Assembly (NCBI RefSeq): GCF_000619945.1 | Contig: NZ_KK211043.1 | Coordinates: 229,546 to 293,545, forward strand | DNA: 64,000 nt | DNA from: Clostridium lundense DSM 17049 | GTDB taxonomy: Bacteria; Bacillota; Clostridia; Clostridiales; Clostridiaceae | Reading direction: 5' to 3' | In this document: positions 50,078 through 59,451 of the stretch, one piece after another | How positions within the stretch are numbered: the first letter of the stretch is position 1 | Layout: each line of letters begins with the position of its first letter | Program-made: the position numbers and the translations under genes | Notes under the pieces: generated by a model | Seen by the model: the letters and a program-made list of their open reading frames with translations, nothing else | Told to the model about the DNA's origin: nothing | Databases searched by the model: none

Positions 50078-50121
50078 TTATGTAAAAATATTATTAAATT
50101 TTAAATAAAATATAAAAAAGT

Positions 50122-50150
50122 TTGACCGAAATATTAACAAAGTGTATAAT
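50122..50150 (+). promoter_or_regulatory. Internal sigma-A promoter before the nucleotide-sugar dehydrogenase
   Basis: TTGACC (50122-50127), 17-base spacer, TATAAT (50145-50150). It would let the genes from 50192 onward be transcribed separately from the dehydratase and aminotransferase. Confidence 0.75.
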
Positions 50151-50191
50151 TTTATGTGGTTGTAAATCTATAAACCTAGGAGGTTGAAACA

Positions 50192-51508
50192 ATGTCACAG
50201 ATAAGAGACGAATTGATAAAAAAATTGGAGAATAAAACAGCTAAGCTTGGAGTAGTTGGACTTGGATATGTGGGATTACCACTAGCAGTAGAAAAGGCTA
50301 AAGCTGGCTATGAAGTTATAGGATTTGATGTTCAGGAAAAGAAAGTAGAATTAGTAAATAAAGGACATAATTATATAGGGGATGTAGTTGACACAGATTT
50401 AAAGGAAATAGTAGAAGCAGGAAAGTTAAGAGCTACTACTGATTTTAGCTTTGTAGGAGAAGTAGATGCTGTTTGTATAGCAGTTCCAACTCCGCTTGAT
50501 ATATATAAACAACCAGATTTATCTTATGTAGTAAATTCAACAAGAAGTGTGGCAAAGTATTTACACAGAGGAATGTTAGTAGTTCTAGAAAGTACAACAT
50601 ACCCAGGAACTACAGAGGAAGTGTTAAAACCAATACTTGAAGAAACTGGACTTAAATGTGGAGAAGATTTCTTTCTAGCATTTTCACCAGAAAGAGTTGA
50701 CCCAGGTAATAAGCAATTTAAAACTAAAAATACACCAAAAGTAGTAGGAGGATGTACTCCAGAGTGTACAGAAGTAGCAGCTGCTTTATATAAAAGTGTA
50801 TTACAAGGTGAAATACACACAGTATCATCACCAGCTATAGCAGAAATGGAAAAAATACTTGAAAACACATTTAGAAACATAAATATAGCTTTAGCAAATG
50901 AAATAGCTGTATTATGTAACAAAATGAATATAGATGTTTGGGAAGTAGTAGATGCAGCAAAAACTAAGCCTTATGGATTTATGGCATTTTACCCAGGTCC
51001 AGGTCTTGGTGGACACTGTATACCACTTGACCCATTTTATTTAGAGTGGAAAGCTAAAGAATATGATTTCCATACAAGTTTAATACAGACTTCTGGTAGA
51101 ATTAATGACCAAATGCCAGAATATGTTGTTGACAATGTAATGAAATTATTAAATAAAGAAAAGAAAGCCATGAATGGTGCGAAAGTACTACTTATGGGTG
51201 TAGCATATAAAAATGATATAGATGATATGAGAGAGTCACCAGCACTAAAGGTAATAGAACATCTAGAAAAGAATGGTGCAGAAGTTGTAATTTGTGACCC
51301 ATATATCCCTGAATTTGAGCATAAGGGAAAGAAATACTTTACAGTAGATTGGAAAGAAGTAATTGATGAAAGTGATATAGTAATCATTACTACTAACCAT
51401 AGCAATATAGATTATGAAGCTTTAGCTGAGAAAGCTAAATTAATTTATGATACAAGAAATGCTACAAAAGAAGTTAAAAATAATAGAGAAAAAATATATA
51501 AACTTTAA
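50192..51508 (+). CDS. Nucleotide-sugar 6-dehydrogenase (WbpA/WecC family)
   Basis: A 438-residue NAD-dependent UDP-sugar dehydrogenase. The N-terminal Rossmann motif is LGVVGLGYVGLPLAVEKAKAGYEVIGFD. VCIAVPTPLD, ESTTYPGTTEEVL and FSPERVDPGNKQF follow, with the central helix MEKILENTFRNINIALANEIAVL and the catalytic-cysteine loop PGPGLGGHCIPLDPFYL. The C-terminal UDP-binding domain includes LLMGVAYKNDIDDMRESPALKVIE. It is likely to oxidise UDP-GlcNAc or UDP-ManNAc to the uronic acid. With the next two genes, WbpA-type activity on UDP-GlcNAc is favoured. Confidence 0.92.
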   Translation: MSQIRDELIKKLENKTAKLGVVGLGYVGLPLAVEKAKAGYEVIGFDVQEKKVELVNKGHNYIGDVVDTDLKEIVEAGKLRATTDFSFVGEVDAVCIAVPTPLDIYKQPDLSYVVNSTRSVAKYLHRGMLVVLESTTYPGTTEEVLKPILEETGLKCGEDFFLAFSPERVDPGNKQFKTKNTPKVVGGCTPECTEVAAALYKSVLQGEIHTVSSPAIAEMEKILENTFRNINIALANEIAVLCNKMNIDVWEVVDAAKTKPYGFMAFYPGPGLGGHCIPLDPFYLEWKAKEYDFHTSLIQTSGRINDQMPEYVVDNVMKLLNKEKKAMNGAKVLLMGVAYKNDIDDMRESPALKVIEHLEKNGAEVVICDPYIPEFEHKGKKYFTVDWKEVIDESDIVIITTNHSNIDYEALAEKAKLIYDTRNATKEVKNNREKIYKL

Positions 51509-51512
51509 TTTT

Positions 51513-51541
51513 GAAGGATAAGCCGTTTTGGCTTATCCTAT
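51513..51541 (+). terminator. Hairpin between dehydrogenase and Gfo/Idh gene
   Basis: AGGATAAGCC, loop GTTTT, GGCTTATCCT: a 10-bp stem followed by ATAATAAAATT rather than T-run. It may be an mRNA processing or attenuation element instead of a full stop. Confidence 0.5.
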
Positions 51542-51565
51542 AATAAAATTATGAGGTGATTTTTT

Positions 51566-52672
51566 ATGAAAAAGTTAAGATTTGCGATTATAGGTTGTGG
51601 AAGGATTTCATATAAACATGTAGAAGCTTTAATTGGTAATAAAGAAGATGCTTTACTAGTAGCTACTTGTGATATTATCAAGGAAAATGCTGAAGCTAAA
51701 AAGAACGAATACATAGAAAAAATGGAAAATTCATTAAATGTTGGTGTTTATACTGACTATAAAGAAATGTTAGAAAAAGAGGAAATAGATGTAGTAACTA
51801 TAGCAACTGAAAGTGGATATCATCCAGAAATAGCAATATACTGCATGAATAAAGGAAAACATATTATAGTTGAAAAACCAATGGCTTTATCAATAAAAGA
51901 TGCAGATGAAATGATCAAATGTGCTAAAGAAAACAATGTAAAACTATGTGTAAGCCATCAAAATAGATTTAATGATCCAATACAGAAATTAAGAGAAGCA
52001 GTAGAGTCAGATAGATTTGGAAGAATTATTAATGGTACTGCAAGAATACTTTGGAATAGAAATATGGGATATTATCAGCAGGCACCTTGGAGAGGAACTT
52101 GGGCATTAGATGGTGGAACTTTAATGAATCAGTGTATACATAATATAGATTTATTACAGTGGATGCTTGGTGGAGAAATAGATACAGTATATGCTCAATG
52201 TGATACTTTCTTAAGAGATATAGAAGCGGAAGATTTTGGAGCAATAGTTATAAGATTTAAAAATGGTGCTATTGGTATAGTTGAGGGAAGTGCTTGTGTA
52301 TATCCAAAAAATTTAGAAGAAACTTTAAGTGTTTTTGGAGAAACAGGTGCTGTGTCAATAGGTGGACTTGCGGTAAATAAGATTGAAACATGGAGATTTG
52401 CTGATGGCAAGGATAATGAAGATGAAATATTAAAGGCACAAGGAGAAGACCCAGATACAGTTTATGGATTTGGTCATACAAACCTTTTCAGAGATATGAT
52501 AGATGCTATAGAAAATAATAGAGAACCTTTAATAAGTGGAGAAGAAGGTAAAAAAGGTATGGCTATAATACTTGCTGCATATAAGTCAAGACTTACTGGT
52601 CAGCCTATTAAATTCCCATTAGAGAACTTCTCAACTATGGAAATGGTTAATGTAGATAAAATTCATAAATAG
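51566..52672 (+). CDS. Gfo/Idh/MocA oxidoreductase (WbpB/WlbA-like)
   Basis: A 368-residue NAD(P)-dependent oxidoreductase. The Rossmann start is RFAIIGCGRISYKHVEALIGN. TIATESGYHPEIAIYCMNKGKHIIVEKPMALSIKDADEM contains the EKP motif with the conserved Lys. CVSHQNRFNDPIQKLREAVES, and WRGTWALDGGTLMNQCIHNIDLLQWMLGG with the conserved Asp and His, are typical of sugar-nucleotide members such as WlbA. It would oxidise C3 of UDP-GlcNAcA to the 3-keto sugar for the DegT aminotransferase. It is 20 bases upstream of the acetyltransferase gene. Confidence 0.9.
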   Translation: MKKLRFAIIGCGRISYKHVEALIGNKEDALLVATCDIIKENAEAKKNEYIEKMENSLNVGVYTDYKEMLEKEEIDVVTIATESGYHPEIAIYCMNKGKHIIVEKPMALSIKDADEMIKCAKENNVKLCVSHQNRFNDPIQKLREAVESDRFGRIINGTARILWNRNMGYYQQAPWRGTWALDGGTLMNQCIHNIDLLQWMLGGEIDTVYAQCDTFLRDIEAEDFGAIVIRFKNGAIGIVEGSACVYPKNLEETLSVFGETGAVSIGGLAVNKIETWRFADGKDNEDEILKAQGEDPDTVYGFGHTNLFRDMIDAIENNREPLISGEEGKKGMAIILAAYKSRLTGQPIKFPLENFSTMEMVNVDKIHK

Positions 52673-52692
52673 TAAGTAAAAGGAGAATAATT

Positions 52693-53433
52693 ATGAATTA
52701 TATATCGGAAAAAGCTAAGGTTGGTAAAAATGTTAGTATTGGAAGATTTGTTGTAATAGAAGATAATGTGGTTATCGGTGATAACTGCATTATTGCCAAC
52801 AATGTAGTTATACATGAAGGTTCTGTGATAGGTAATAACGTTAGAATAGATGATAACACTGTTATAGGAAAACAACCTATGAGAGCAGTAAATAGCATAT
52901 TTAAGGATGATAAAAAATTAGCTCCAGCTAAAATTGAAAATGAATGTTTAATAGGAGCAGGAGTGATAATATATGCTGGATGTATTATTAGAAACAAAAC
53001 TTTAATTGCTGACTTGGCAGTTATTAGAGAAGATGTAACTATAGGTGAAAGAACTATAATAGGAAAAGGAGCTACAGTAGAAAATTACTGTAAAGTAGGC
53101 TCCAATTGTAAGATTCAAACTAATGTGTATTTAACAGCTTATTCAGAAGTAGAAGATAATGTGTTTATAGCACCTTGCGTAGTAACTTCTAATGATAATT
53201 ACGCAGCTAGATCTAGAGAAAGATTTGGAAAGTTTAAAGGGGTTACTGTTAAAAAGGGTGGTAGAATAGGAGCAGGTGCTGTTATTTTACCAGGAAAAGT
53301 TATAGATGAAGATGGTTTTGTAGCAGCAGGAAGTGTACTTACAAAGGATGTAGAAAAAGAAAGCATAGTAGCTGGAAATCCTGCTAAACATTTAAGAAAT
53401 GTGCCAGAAGATCAACTTTTGAAAAATCAATAA
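52693..53433 (+). CDS. Left-handed beta-helix sugar N-acetyltransferase (WbpD/WlbB-like)
   Basis: A 246-residue hexapeptide-repeat acetyltransferase. Repeats run through most of the protein (VGKNVSIGRFVVIEDNVVIGDNCIIANNVVIHEGSVIG, then IGAGVIIYAGCIIRNKTLI and EDVTIGERTIIGKGATVENYC). The active-site region TSNDNYAARSRERFGKFKGVTVKKGGRIGAGAVILPG and the cap VAGNPAKHLRNVPEDQLL follow. That C-terminal end is typical of WlbB/WbpD-type UDP-3-amino-sugar acetyltransferases. An extra N-terminal block of repeats makes it longer than the ~190-residue WbpD. An AAAAGGAG site lies just after the preceding stop. Confidence 0.88.
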   Translation: MNYISEKAKVGKNVSIGRFVVIEDNVVIGDNCIIANNVVIHEGSVIGNNVRIDDNTVIGKQPMRAVNSIFKDDKKLAPAKIENECLIGAGVIIYAGCIIRNKTLIADLAVIREDVTIGERTIIGKGATVENYCKVGSNCKIQTNVYLTAYSEVEDNVFIAPCVVTSNDNYAARSRERFGKFKGVTVKKGGRIGAGAVILPGKVIDEDGFVAAGSVLTKDVEKESIVAGNPAKHLRNVPEDQLLKNQ

Positions 53434-53459
53434 ATTAGAAATAAAGGATGGAACTGTTT

Positions 53460-54953
53460 ATGGAACTAAGGTGTAATAAAAACACAGCTGTATATTTAAT
53501 ACTAATGTTAGCATTAGTAGCAAATTATTTTATATTTCCTAGCTTAATAGTAGTACAATTATTTGCTGGTTTTTATCTTACTATAATATACAAAAAATTC
53601 GCAAATAATATTAAACATATGATATATTTTACAACTATATTATTTGCTATCATTAATTTTTCGCTAGAAATACCTTTAGGAAGTAGGTATTCTATATACT
53701 ATTTTTATGTAACATTATTTATATACATGATATGTTTGCTATATAGTTTCATAAAAAATAATCCTAAAATTGAATTTGAAAAAATTAAAAATAATAAATA
53801 TTTGATGTTTTTTATAGTATTTGTAGTGTATATGTTAGCAAGTGTTCTTTTAGCTGGGGATAAAAAGCTTGCTATAAAATATATCTATAATTTTGCAATA
53901 ATGGCATCACTTTTAATAATGGTGATACTAGAGAATAGATCAAAAGAAATTATGAATAAGACCTTAAGATTTTTACAATATGTATATACGGGAATATTAG
54001 GGTTAGGAATATTAGAAATATTTGAAATAAGATATGGAACTAGAAATCACTTTGTAGAGTGGGATCCAATTGCAGCTCAAATAAGTTATGTGAAAAAAAT
54101 ACCAGTAGTATTTTTTTACAATCCTAATAATTATGCTGTTTTTTTAGTAATTGGAATGACTATATTGTTTTCAGCATGGCTATTTAGTAAAGATAAAAAT
54201 AAAAAGATGATATATTTATTATTGTATTTTGTTAGCCAGGTTAATTTAATATTTACAAGATCAAGAACTGCATGGGTAACTATATTTATTACTTTATTGT
54301 TTGCTACTATTTTTTATGCTTTTGGCAAGAATAAAGACAAGGTTAAAACAAAAAAATTATTCGCATTAGGTACGATTACTATGGTGGTTTTTGTTGGAAT
54401 ATCTTTTATACCTAGTATGCAACCTTTTTACGGGAAGATAACTGGATCAAAATTATTAGGCAGATTAAATATATGGAATATGGAGTACCAACCTAGTGAA
54501 GAAGATGAGCAATTAATTCAATTAGGTAAGAAAGGTTCTACAAACCAAAGATATACACTTTTATATGATGTGGCTCATGGTGTTTTTGTAGAAAAGCATT
54601 TCTTGGGATTTGGACCTGGAAATATAGAAAAGTATGTAGAAAAGATGGATAATACCTTTGGGGTTGTTAATGTTCACTCTTTGTGGTTTGAAATTTTAGG
54701 TGATTTTGGAATACCTATATTTTTCTACGTAATATATATATATCTTGCTATGATTTTGGACAGTATAAAGGCATATTATCATGCTAATGAAGAATTGAAG
54801 AAATATTTAATAATGTTTGCTTCAACCTCATTCGGGGTTATATTCTTAGCATTTGCACCTAGTACTATTATGTGGTATCCTACATTTTGGATTGTGGTAG
54901 GAATGACGGTAACTTTAGCAATTAACAACAAAAAGTTTATTAAATATAGTTAG
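53460..54953 (+). CDS. O-antigen polymerase/ligase-like membrane protein (Wzy/WaaL type), copy 1
   Basis: A 497-residue protein with about 12 predicted membrane helices. ATG 53460 has AAAGGATGG ten bases upstream; ATG 53448 overlaps that site. The large external loop with FTRSRTAWVT before it, then GFGPGNIEKYVEKMDNTFGVVNVHSLWFEILGDFGIPIFFYVIYIY, is the Wzy_C / O-antigen-ligase signature, with the conserved Arg and His. It should polymerise lipid-linked repeat units or transfer the finished glycan at the outer face of the membrane. A second, shorter family member lies at 62111. Confidence 0.85.
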   Translation: MELRCNKNTAVYLILMLALVANYFIFPSLIVVQLFAGFYLTIIYKKFANNIKHMIYFTTILFAIINFSLEIPLGSRYSIYYFYVTLFIYMICLLYSFIKNNPKIEFEKIKNNKYLMFFIVFVVYMLASVLLAGDKKLAIKYIYNFAIMASLLIMVILENRSKEIMNKTLRFLQYVYTGILGLGILEIFEIRYGTRNHFVEWDPIAAQISYVKKIPVVFFYNPNNYAVFLVIGMTILFSAWLFSKDKNKKMIYLLLYFVSQVNLIFTRSRTAWVTIFITLLFATIFYAFGKNKDKVKTKKLFALGTITMVVFVGISFIPSMQPFYGKITGSKLLGRLNIWNMEYQPSEEDEQLIQLGKKGSTNQRYTLLYDVAHGVFVEKHFLGFGPGNIEKYVEKMDNTFGVVNVHSLWFEILGDFGIPIFFYVIYIYLAMILDSIKAYYHANEELKKYLIMFASTSFGVIFLAFAPSTIMWYPTFWIVVGMTVTLAINNKKFIKYS

Positions 54954-54972
54954 AAGTTGAGGTGCTATTTTA

Positions 54973-56115
54973 GTGAAAGTGTTAATATTAGCTACTTGGT
55001 ATCCTGATAGTTTAAATCCCGTAAGTGGTATATTTGTAAAAGAACAAGTAAGAGCTTTAGTAGATGTAGGGATTAATCCTATAGTGTATTATCCTTATGA
55101 TAAGAGTGTTGATAAAGGAAAGTGTATAAAAGTAATAGAGAATGGGGTAATTACTTATAGAGCTAATACTGATTATTTCAAGATAACTAAGCTATCAAGG
55201 CTATATAGCATAATAAAAGGAACTAAAATATTAAAGAAAATAGTAAAAGAGAATGGTATAGATTTAATACACAGTCATGTGTGTTATACAGGGGGATTTA
55301 TAGCATGGCTATATAATAAATTTTATAAAATCCCTTATATAATAACGGAACATTCATCTAAAGTAAAAGAATTTGCTAGTAAAATATATAATAGACCATT
55401 ATTTAGTTTATCATATAAAAATGCACAATGTGTTGTTACAGTAAGCTCTTATTTAGCTAAAGAGCTTACTAATTTAAATTTTAAATTTAAAAGCAAAGTG
55501 ATAGGTAATGTAGTTGATACATCTATTTATAAATTAAATTCAAATAATAATAGTAAAAATAAAGAATTCAATATATTATTTGTAGGATTAATGGTTCAAA
55601 GTGAAGTTAAGGGATTACAATACTTTATACCAGCATTAGCTGATTTTATAAAGAATAATCCGGAGTATAAAATCAACCTTCATTTAGTTGGAGATGGACC
55701 TAAAAGAGAAAAATATGAAAATATGTGCAAGGAACTTAATATAGAGGATAATTGTAAGTTCTATGGTAGGGTAGAAAAAGAATTAATACCTGAATTCATA
55801 GAAAAAAATGATTTTTTAGTTTTACCTAGTGTTAAAGAAACTTTTGGAAGTGTATTGATAGAGGCAATGTCTGGTGGAAAGCCAGTATTGGCTACTAAAT
55901 GTGGCGGACCTAATGAGTTTGTAGAAAATAATGTTGGGGTATTAGTAGAACCAAAAAATATAGAAGCTTTGGAAGATGGATTAAAAACTATTATTGAAAG
56001 ATATGAAGAATTTCATTCAAATTACATAAGGGAATATGCTGATAATAACTTTAGCTATAGAGCAATTGGAGGAAAGTTAAAAGAATTATATGAGGAAGTT
56101 CTTAGTGAACATTAA
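54973..56115 (+). CDS. Glycosyltransferase, GT4
   Basis: A 380-residue GT-B enzyme starting at GTG 54973 (GAGGTG upstream). The N-terminal acceptor domain begins MKVLILATWYPDSLNPVSGIFVKEQVRAL. The C-terminal donor domain has FNILFVGLMVQSEVKGLQYFIPAL, HLVGDGPKREKYE and the family 4 catalytic pattern FLVLPSVKETFGSVLIEAMSGGKPVLATKCGGPNEFV, with the two glutamates. It sits in an unbroken plus-strand run between the Wzy-like protein and two more transferases. Donor and acceptor sugars cannot be deduced. Confidence 0.9.
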   Translation: MKVLILATWYPDSLNPVSGIFVKEQVRALVDVGINPIVYYPYDKSVDKGKCIKVIENGVITYRANTDYFKITKLSRLYSIIKGTKILKKIVKENGIDLIHSHVCYTGGFIAWLYNKFYKIPYIITEHSSKVKEFASKIYNRPLFSLSYKNAQCVVTVSSYLAKELTNLNFKFKSKVIGNVVDTSIYKLNSNNNSKNKEFNILFVGLMVQSEVKGLQYFIPALADFIKNNPEYKINLHLVGDGPKREKYENMCKELNIEDNCKFYGRVEKELIPEFIEKNDFLVLPSVKETFGSVLIEAMSGGKPVLATKCGGPNEFVENNVGVLVEPKNIEALEDGLKTIIERYEEFHSNYIREYADNNFSYRAIGGKLKELYEEVLSEH

Positions 56116-56151
56116 TTTGGTCATATATTTCCTTAAAAGGAGTGTAGTAAT

Positions 56152-57255
56152 TTGCCAAATTGTATATTTCACATACCATATGAAGTTGATTTAAATTGGC
56201 CTTCAGCATCTCAGATTAGGCCAATGAGAATGTTACAGGCATTTAAGAACATTGGATATAATGTAGATGTGGTTATGGGATATGGTATAGAAAGAGAGAA
56301 GAGTATAAGTTTAATAGAAGATAAAATTAAAAGAGGAACAAAATATGATTTTTTATATTCGGAAAGTTCAACAGAACCAACCCTTTTAACAGAAAAGAAT
56401 CATATTCCCAGCTTTCCATTTTTGGATTTTGGTTTTTTTAAGTTCTGCAAAAACAATGGTATAAAAATAGGATTGTTTTACAGAGACATACATTGGAGAT
56501 TTGATCAGTATAAGAATACAGTATCACTACCTAAAAGGTTAGTTGCTTATACTTTCTATCACTATGACCTAAAAAAATATAACAAATTAATAGATGTATT
56601 TTATTTACCATCTCTAAAGATGTATGATTATGTACCAATAAAATTTAATGAAAAAGTTGAAGAATTGCCTCCTGCTATAGAGAAAGATAAATTAAAATAT
56701 GAAAGTAATAAGGTAAATGAAGATACTAATAAAATAAATATATTTTATGTTGGAGGATTAAATTATCTTTATAACTTAAATTATTTATTCGAAGTAGTAA
56801 GGGATAATGAAGAGTTTAACTTAACGGTTTGTTGCAGAGAAAAAGAGTGGGAAAAGGCTGAACAAGAATATGGAAAATATCTTAATGATAGAATAAATAT
56901 AGTACATAAATCAGGAGATGAATTAATCCCTTATTTTCAGCAGGCGGATATACTTAATCTTTTTGTAGAACCTCAAAAATATTGGGAATTTGCTATGCCT
57001 GTTAAATTGTTTGATTATCTAACTTATCAGAAGCCTATAATTGCAGTTAAGGGCACTTCCTCCGGAGAATTTGTAAGTAAAAATAATGTGGGATGGACTA
57101 TAGAATACTCAAAAGATAGATTAAAAGAAACATTATTTCATATTCTCCAAAATTCTTATGAGTTAGAAGAAAAAATATATAATATAAAAATTATCCTTAA
57201 TAATAATACATGGGAAGCGAGAGCTAAAAAAGTAGCTCACGATTTAAAAGGATAA
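56152..57255 (+). CDS. Glycosyltransferase, GT-B fold, divergent
   Basis: A 367-residue protein from TTG 56152 (AGGAG upstream). It begins CIFHIPYEVDLNWPSASQIRPMRMLQAFKNIGYNVDVVMGYG. The middle has YDFLYSESSTEPTLLTE and IGLFYRDIHWRFDQYK. The C-terminal domain starts NIFYVGGLNYLYNLNYLFEVV and includes YFQQADILNLFVEP, then FAMPVKLFDYLTYQKPIIAVKGTSSGEFV, which is a family-1/4-like donor site lacking the usual ExFGxxxxEA pattern. It abuts the next gene with no gap to its frame. I am fairly sure it is a transferase; its specificity is unknown. Confidence 0.75.
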   Translation: MPNCIFHIPYEVDLNWPSASQIRPMRMLQAFKNIGYNVDVVMGYGIEREKSISLIEDKIKRGTKYDFLYSESSTEPTLLTEKNHIPSFPFLDFGFFKFCKNNGIKIGLFYRDIHWRFDQYKNTVSLPKRLVAYTFYHYDLKKYNKLIDVFYLPSLKMYDYVPIKFNEKVEELPPAIEKDKLKYESNKVNEDTNKINIFYVGGLNYLYNLNYLFEVVRDNEEFNLTVCCREKEWEKAEQEYGKYLNDRINIVHKSGDELIPYFQQADILNLFVEPQKYWEFAMPVKLFDYLTYQKPIIAVKGTSSGEFVSKNNVGWTIEYSKDRLKETLFHILQNSYELEEKIYNIKIILNNNTWEARAKKVAHDLKG

Positions 57256-57273
57256 ATGTTGGAGGAATATATA

Positions 57274-58362
57274 ATGAAAATATGTTATTTGTCTGATGCA
57301 AATAGTATACATACTAGAAAATGGTGTAACTTTTTTAAGAAAAAGGGATATGACATATATGTTATATCTTTAAACAAAGGTGAAATAGATGGGGTTAAGG
57401 TATTTAATCTAAATTATGACTTAGACGAAGTAAAAGGAAGCAGTTCACTAAAAAAATTAAAGTATGTGAATTCTTTTAGTAGAGTGAAGGAAATTATAAA
57501 AGAAATAAAGCCAGATATATTACATGCTCACTATGCAACAAGTTATGGATTATTAGGAGCATTGTGCAAATTTCACCCATATATATTATCTGTATGGGGA
57601 AGTGATGTATTTGATTTTCCAAATGAGGGAAAATTAAAGAAGCAGATGTTAAAATATAATTTGAGTAAAGCTGATAAAATATTATCTACAAGTAAAGTTA
57701 TGGCTGTTGAAACAAATAAATATATAGATAAGGATATAGAAGTAACTCCTTTTGGAGTTGATTTAAATAGATTTATACCTTTTGATAATAAATATGAAGA
57801 TAAAGATGAAATTGTAATAGGTTCTATTAAGACTTTAGAAGCAAAGTATGGAATGGAATATTTATTAAGAGGATTTGCAGAGGTTCAACATAAATATCCA
57901 GATAAGAAGTTGAAATTAGAGATAGCTGGTAAAGGTTCCCAGCAGGAATTTTTAGAGAACTTATCTAAGGAACTTGGAGTAGAAGATAGAGTTAAGTTTT
58001 TAGGATTCTTAAATGGAGATGAAGTAATAAAAGCCTTTAACAGATTTGATATAGCTGTTTTTCCATCAACTTTAGATAGTGAAAGTTTTGGTGTGGCAGC
58101 GGTTGAAGCACAAGCTTGTGGAACTCCAGTAATTGTTTCAAATGTCGGAGGACTTCCAGAGGCTACAAAACCAGATTCTTCAAGTTTATTAGTTAGAAAA
58201 AAGAATAGTAGCGACATAGCCAATGCTTTAGAAAAATTAATATTAGATAAAGACTTAAGAATTGCCATGGGCAAGAATGGAAGAAAATTTGTGGAAGAAA
58301 ACTTTAATATAGAAGACAATTTTAATAAAGTAGATAAGATTTATTTAAACTATGCTAAATAG
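57274..58362 (+). CDS. Glycosyltransferase, GT4
   Basis: A 362-residue protein. ATG 57274 follows GGAGGA; the frame can start at ATG 57256, immediately after the previous stop, but without spacing. It begins MKICYLSDANSIHTRKWCNFFKKKGYDIYVISL, typical of surface-polysaccharide GT4 enzymes. The donor domain has IVIGSIKTLEAKYGMEYLLRGFAEV, LEIAGKGSQQEFLE, VKFLGFLNGDEVIKAFNRFDIAVFPSTLDSESFGVAAVEAQACGTPVIVSNVGGLPEA, including both catalytic-site glutamates. It is coupled to the genes before and after. Confidence 0.92.
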   Translation: MKICYLSDANSIHTRKWCNFFKKKGYDIYVISLNKGEIDGVKVFNLNYDLDEVKGSSSLKKLKYVNSFSRVKEIIKEIKPDILHAHYATSYGLLGALCKFHPYILSVWGSDVFDFPNEGKLKKQMLKYNLSKADKILSTSKVMAVETNKYIDKDIEVTPFGVDLNRFIPFDNKYEDKDEIVIGSIKTLEAKYGMEYLLRGFAEVQHKYPDKKLKLEIAGKGSQQEFLENLSKELGVEDRVKFLGFLNGDEVIKAFNRFDIAVFPSTLDSESFGVAAVEAQACGTPVIVSNVGGLPEATKPDSSSLLVRKKNSSDIANALEKLILDKDLRIAMGKNGRKFVEENFNIEDNFNKVDKIYLNYAK

Positions 58363-58392
58363 ATTGAAAACTTACAGTTTGGTGGTGAAATT

Positions 58393-59451
58393 ATGAAAAT
58401 AATAACAGTAGTAGGTGCAAGACCACAGTTTATAAAGGCTGCGGCAGTATCAAATGTTATAAGAAAAAAATTTGATGAAATATTAGTTCATACAGGACAA
58501 CATTATGATGAAAATATGTCTAAGGTTTTCTTTGATGAATTAAATATACCTAAACCAGATTATAATATAGGAATTGGGTCAGGAAGTCATGGTCAGCAGA
58601 CAGGAACAATGCTTATAGAATTAGAAAAGATATATTTAGAAGAAAAACCTGATATGGTTTTAGTATATGGAGATACAAATTCAACTTTAGCAGGTGCTCT
58701 AGCTGCAAGTAAGCTATTAATACCTGTTGCTCATGTAGAAGCAGGACTTAGAAGCTTTAATATGAAAATGCCAGAAGAACAAAATAGAATTTTAACAGAT
58801 CATATATCTAAAGTATTGTTCCCTCCAACAGAAACAGCTGTGGTTAATTTAAAAAATGAAGGAATAGAAAAATCAGTTTATAATGTTGGAGATGTAATGT
58901 TTGATGCAGTGCTAGATTTTAAGGAATTAGCAAAGAAGAAATCAAATATTATAAATGAATTAAAGCTAATAGAAAATGAATATATATTGACCACTATACA
59001 CAGAGCAGAAAATACAAATGACATAAATAGATTAAAAAATATAATTGAAGCTTTAAATGAAAGTAATAAAACTATAGTATTACCACTTCATCCAAGAACA
59101 AAAAAATATATAGATAGTTATGGACTAAGTTTTAATAATAATATAAAGATTATTGAACCAATTGGTTATTTAGATATGATTAGTTTAGAAATGCATTCAC
59201 AAAAAATTGTTACAGATAGTGGTGGAGTACAAAAGGAAGCTTTCTTTATGAAAAAACCATGTATAACAATGAGAGATGAAACAGAATGGGTAGAAACTGT
59301 ACAAAATGGATGGAATGTAATTGTTGGAACAGATAAAGAAAAAATATTAAACTCTATAGTGAATTTTGTTCCTGATAAACCTCAAAATAGTATATTTGGA
59401 GATGGAAAAGCTGGAGAAAAGATACTAAACATAATACAAGAGGTGAAATAA
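58393..59451 (+). CDS. wecB: Non-hydrolysing UDP-N-acetylglucosamine 2-epimerase family (WecB/WbpI)
   Basis: A 352-residue GT-B-fold epimerase. It begins MKIITVVGARPQFIKAAAVSNVI, with HTGQHYDENMSKVFFDEL, MVLVYGDTNSTLAGALAA, HVEAGLRSFNMKMPEEQNRILTDHIS (catalytic-site glutamate) and VTDSGGVQKEAFFMKKPCITMRDETEW. All are hallmarks of the WecB/MnaA family. In the classical role it makes UDP-ManNAc. In the WbpI role it converts the 2,3-diacetamido glucuronate to the mannuronate form, which fits the neighbouring WbpA/B/D/E-like genes. The next gene starts on its last base. Confidence 0.9.
   Translation: MKIITVVGARPQFIKAAAVSNVIRKKFDEILVHTGQHYDENMSKVFFDELNIPKPDYNIGIGSGSHGQQTGTMLIELEKIYLEEKPDMVLVYGDTNSTLAGALAASKLLIPVAHVEAGLRSFNMKMPEEQNRILTDHISKVLFPPTETAVVNLKNEGIEKSVYNVGDVMFDAVLDFKELAKKKSNIINELKLIENEYILTTIHRAENTNDINRLKNIIEALNESNKTIVLPLHPRTKKYIDSYGLSFNNNIKIIEPIGYLDMISLEMHSQKIVTDSGGVQKEAFFMKKPCITMRDETEWVETVQNGWNVIVGTDKEKILNSIVNFVPDKPQNSIFGDGKAGEKILNIIQEVK

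Noticed and set aside
50524..50922. 132-residue minus-strand ORF
   Set aside because: Antisense to the nucleotide-sugar dehydrogenase, with no supporting features.
52195..52481. Several overlapping minus-strand ORFs of about 70 residues
   Set aside because: They are shadows of the Gfo/Idh oxidoreductase in different frames; they overlap each other and lack ribosome sites.
57885..58319. 144-residue minus-strand ORF
   Set aside because: Antisense to the donor domain of a GT4 enzyme; no initiation signals.
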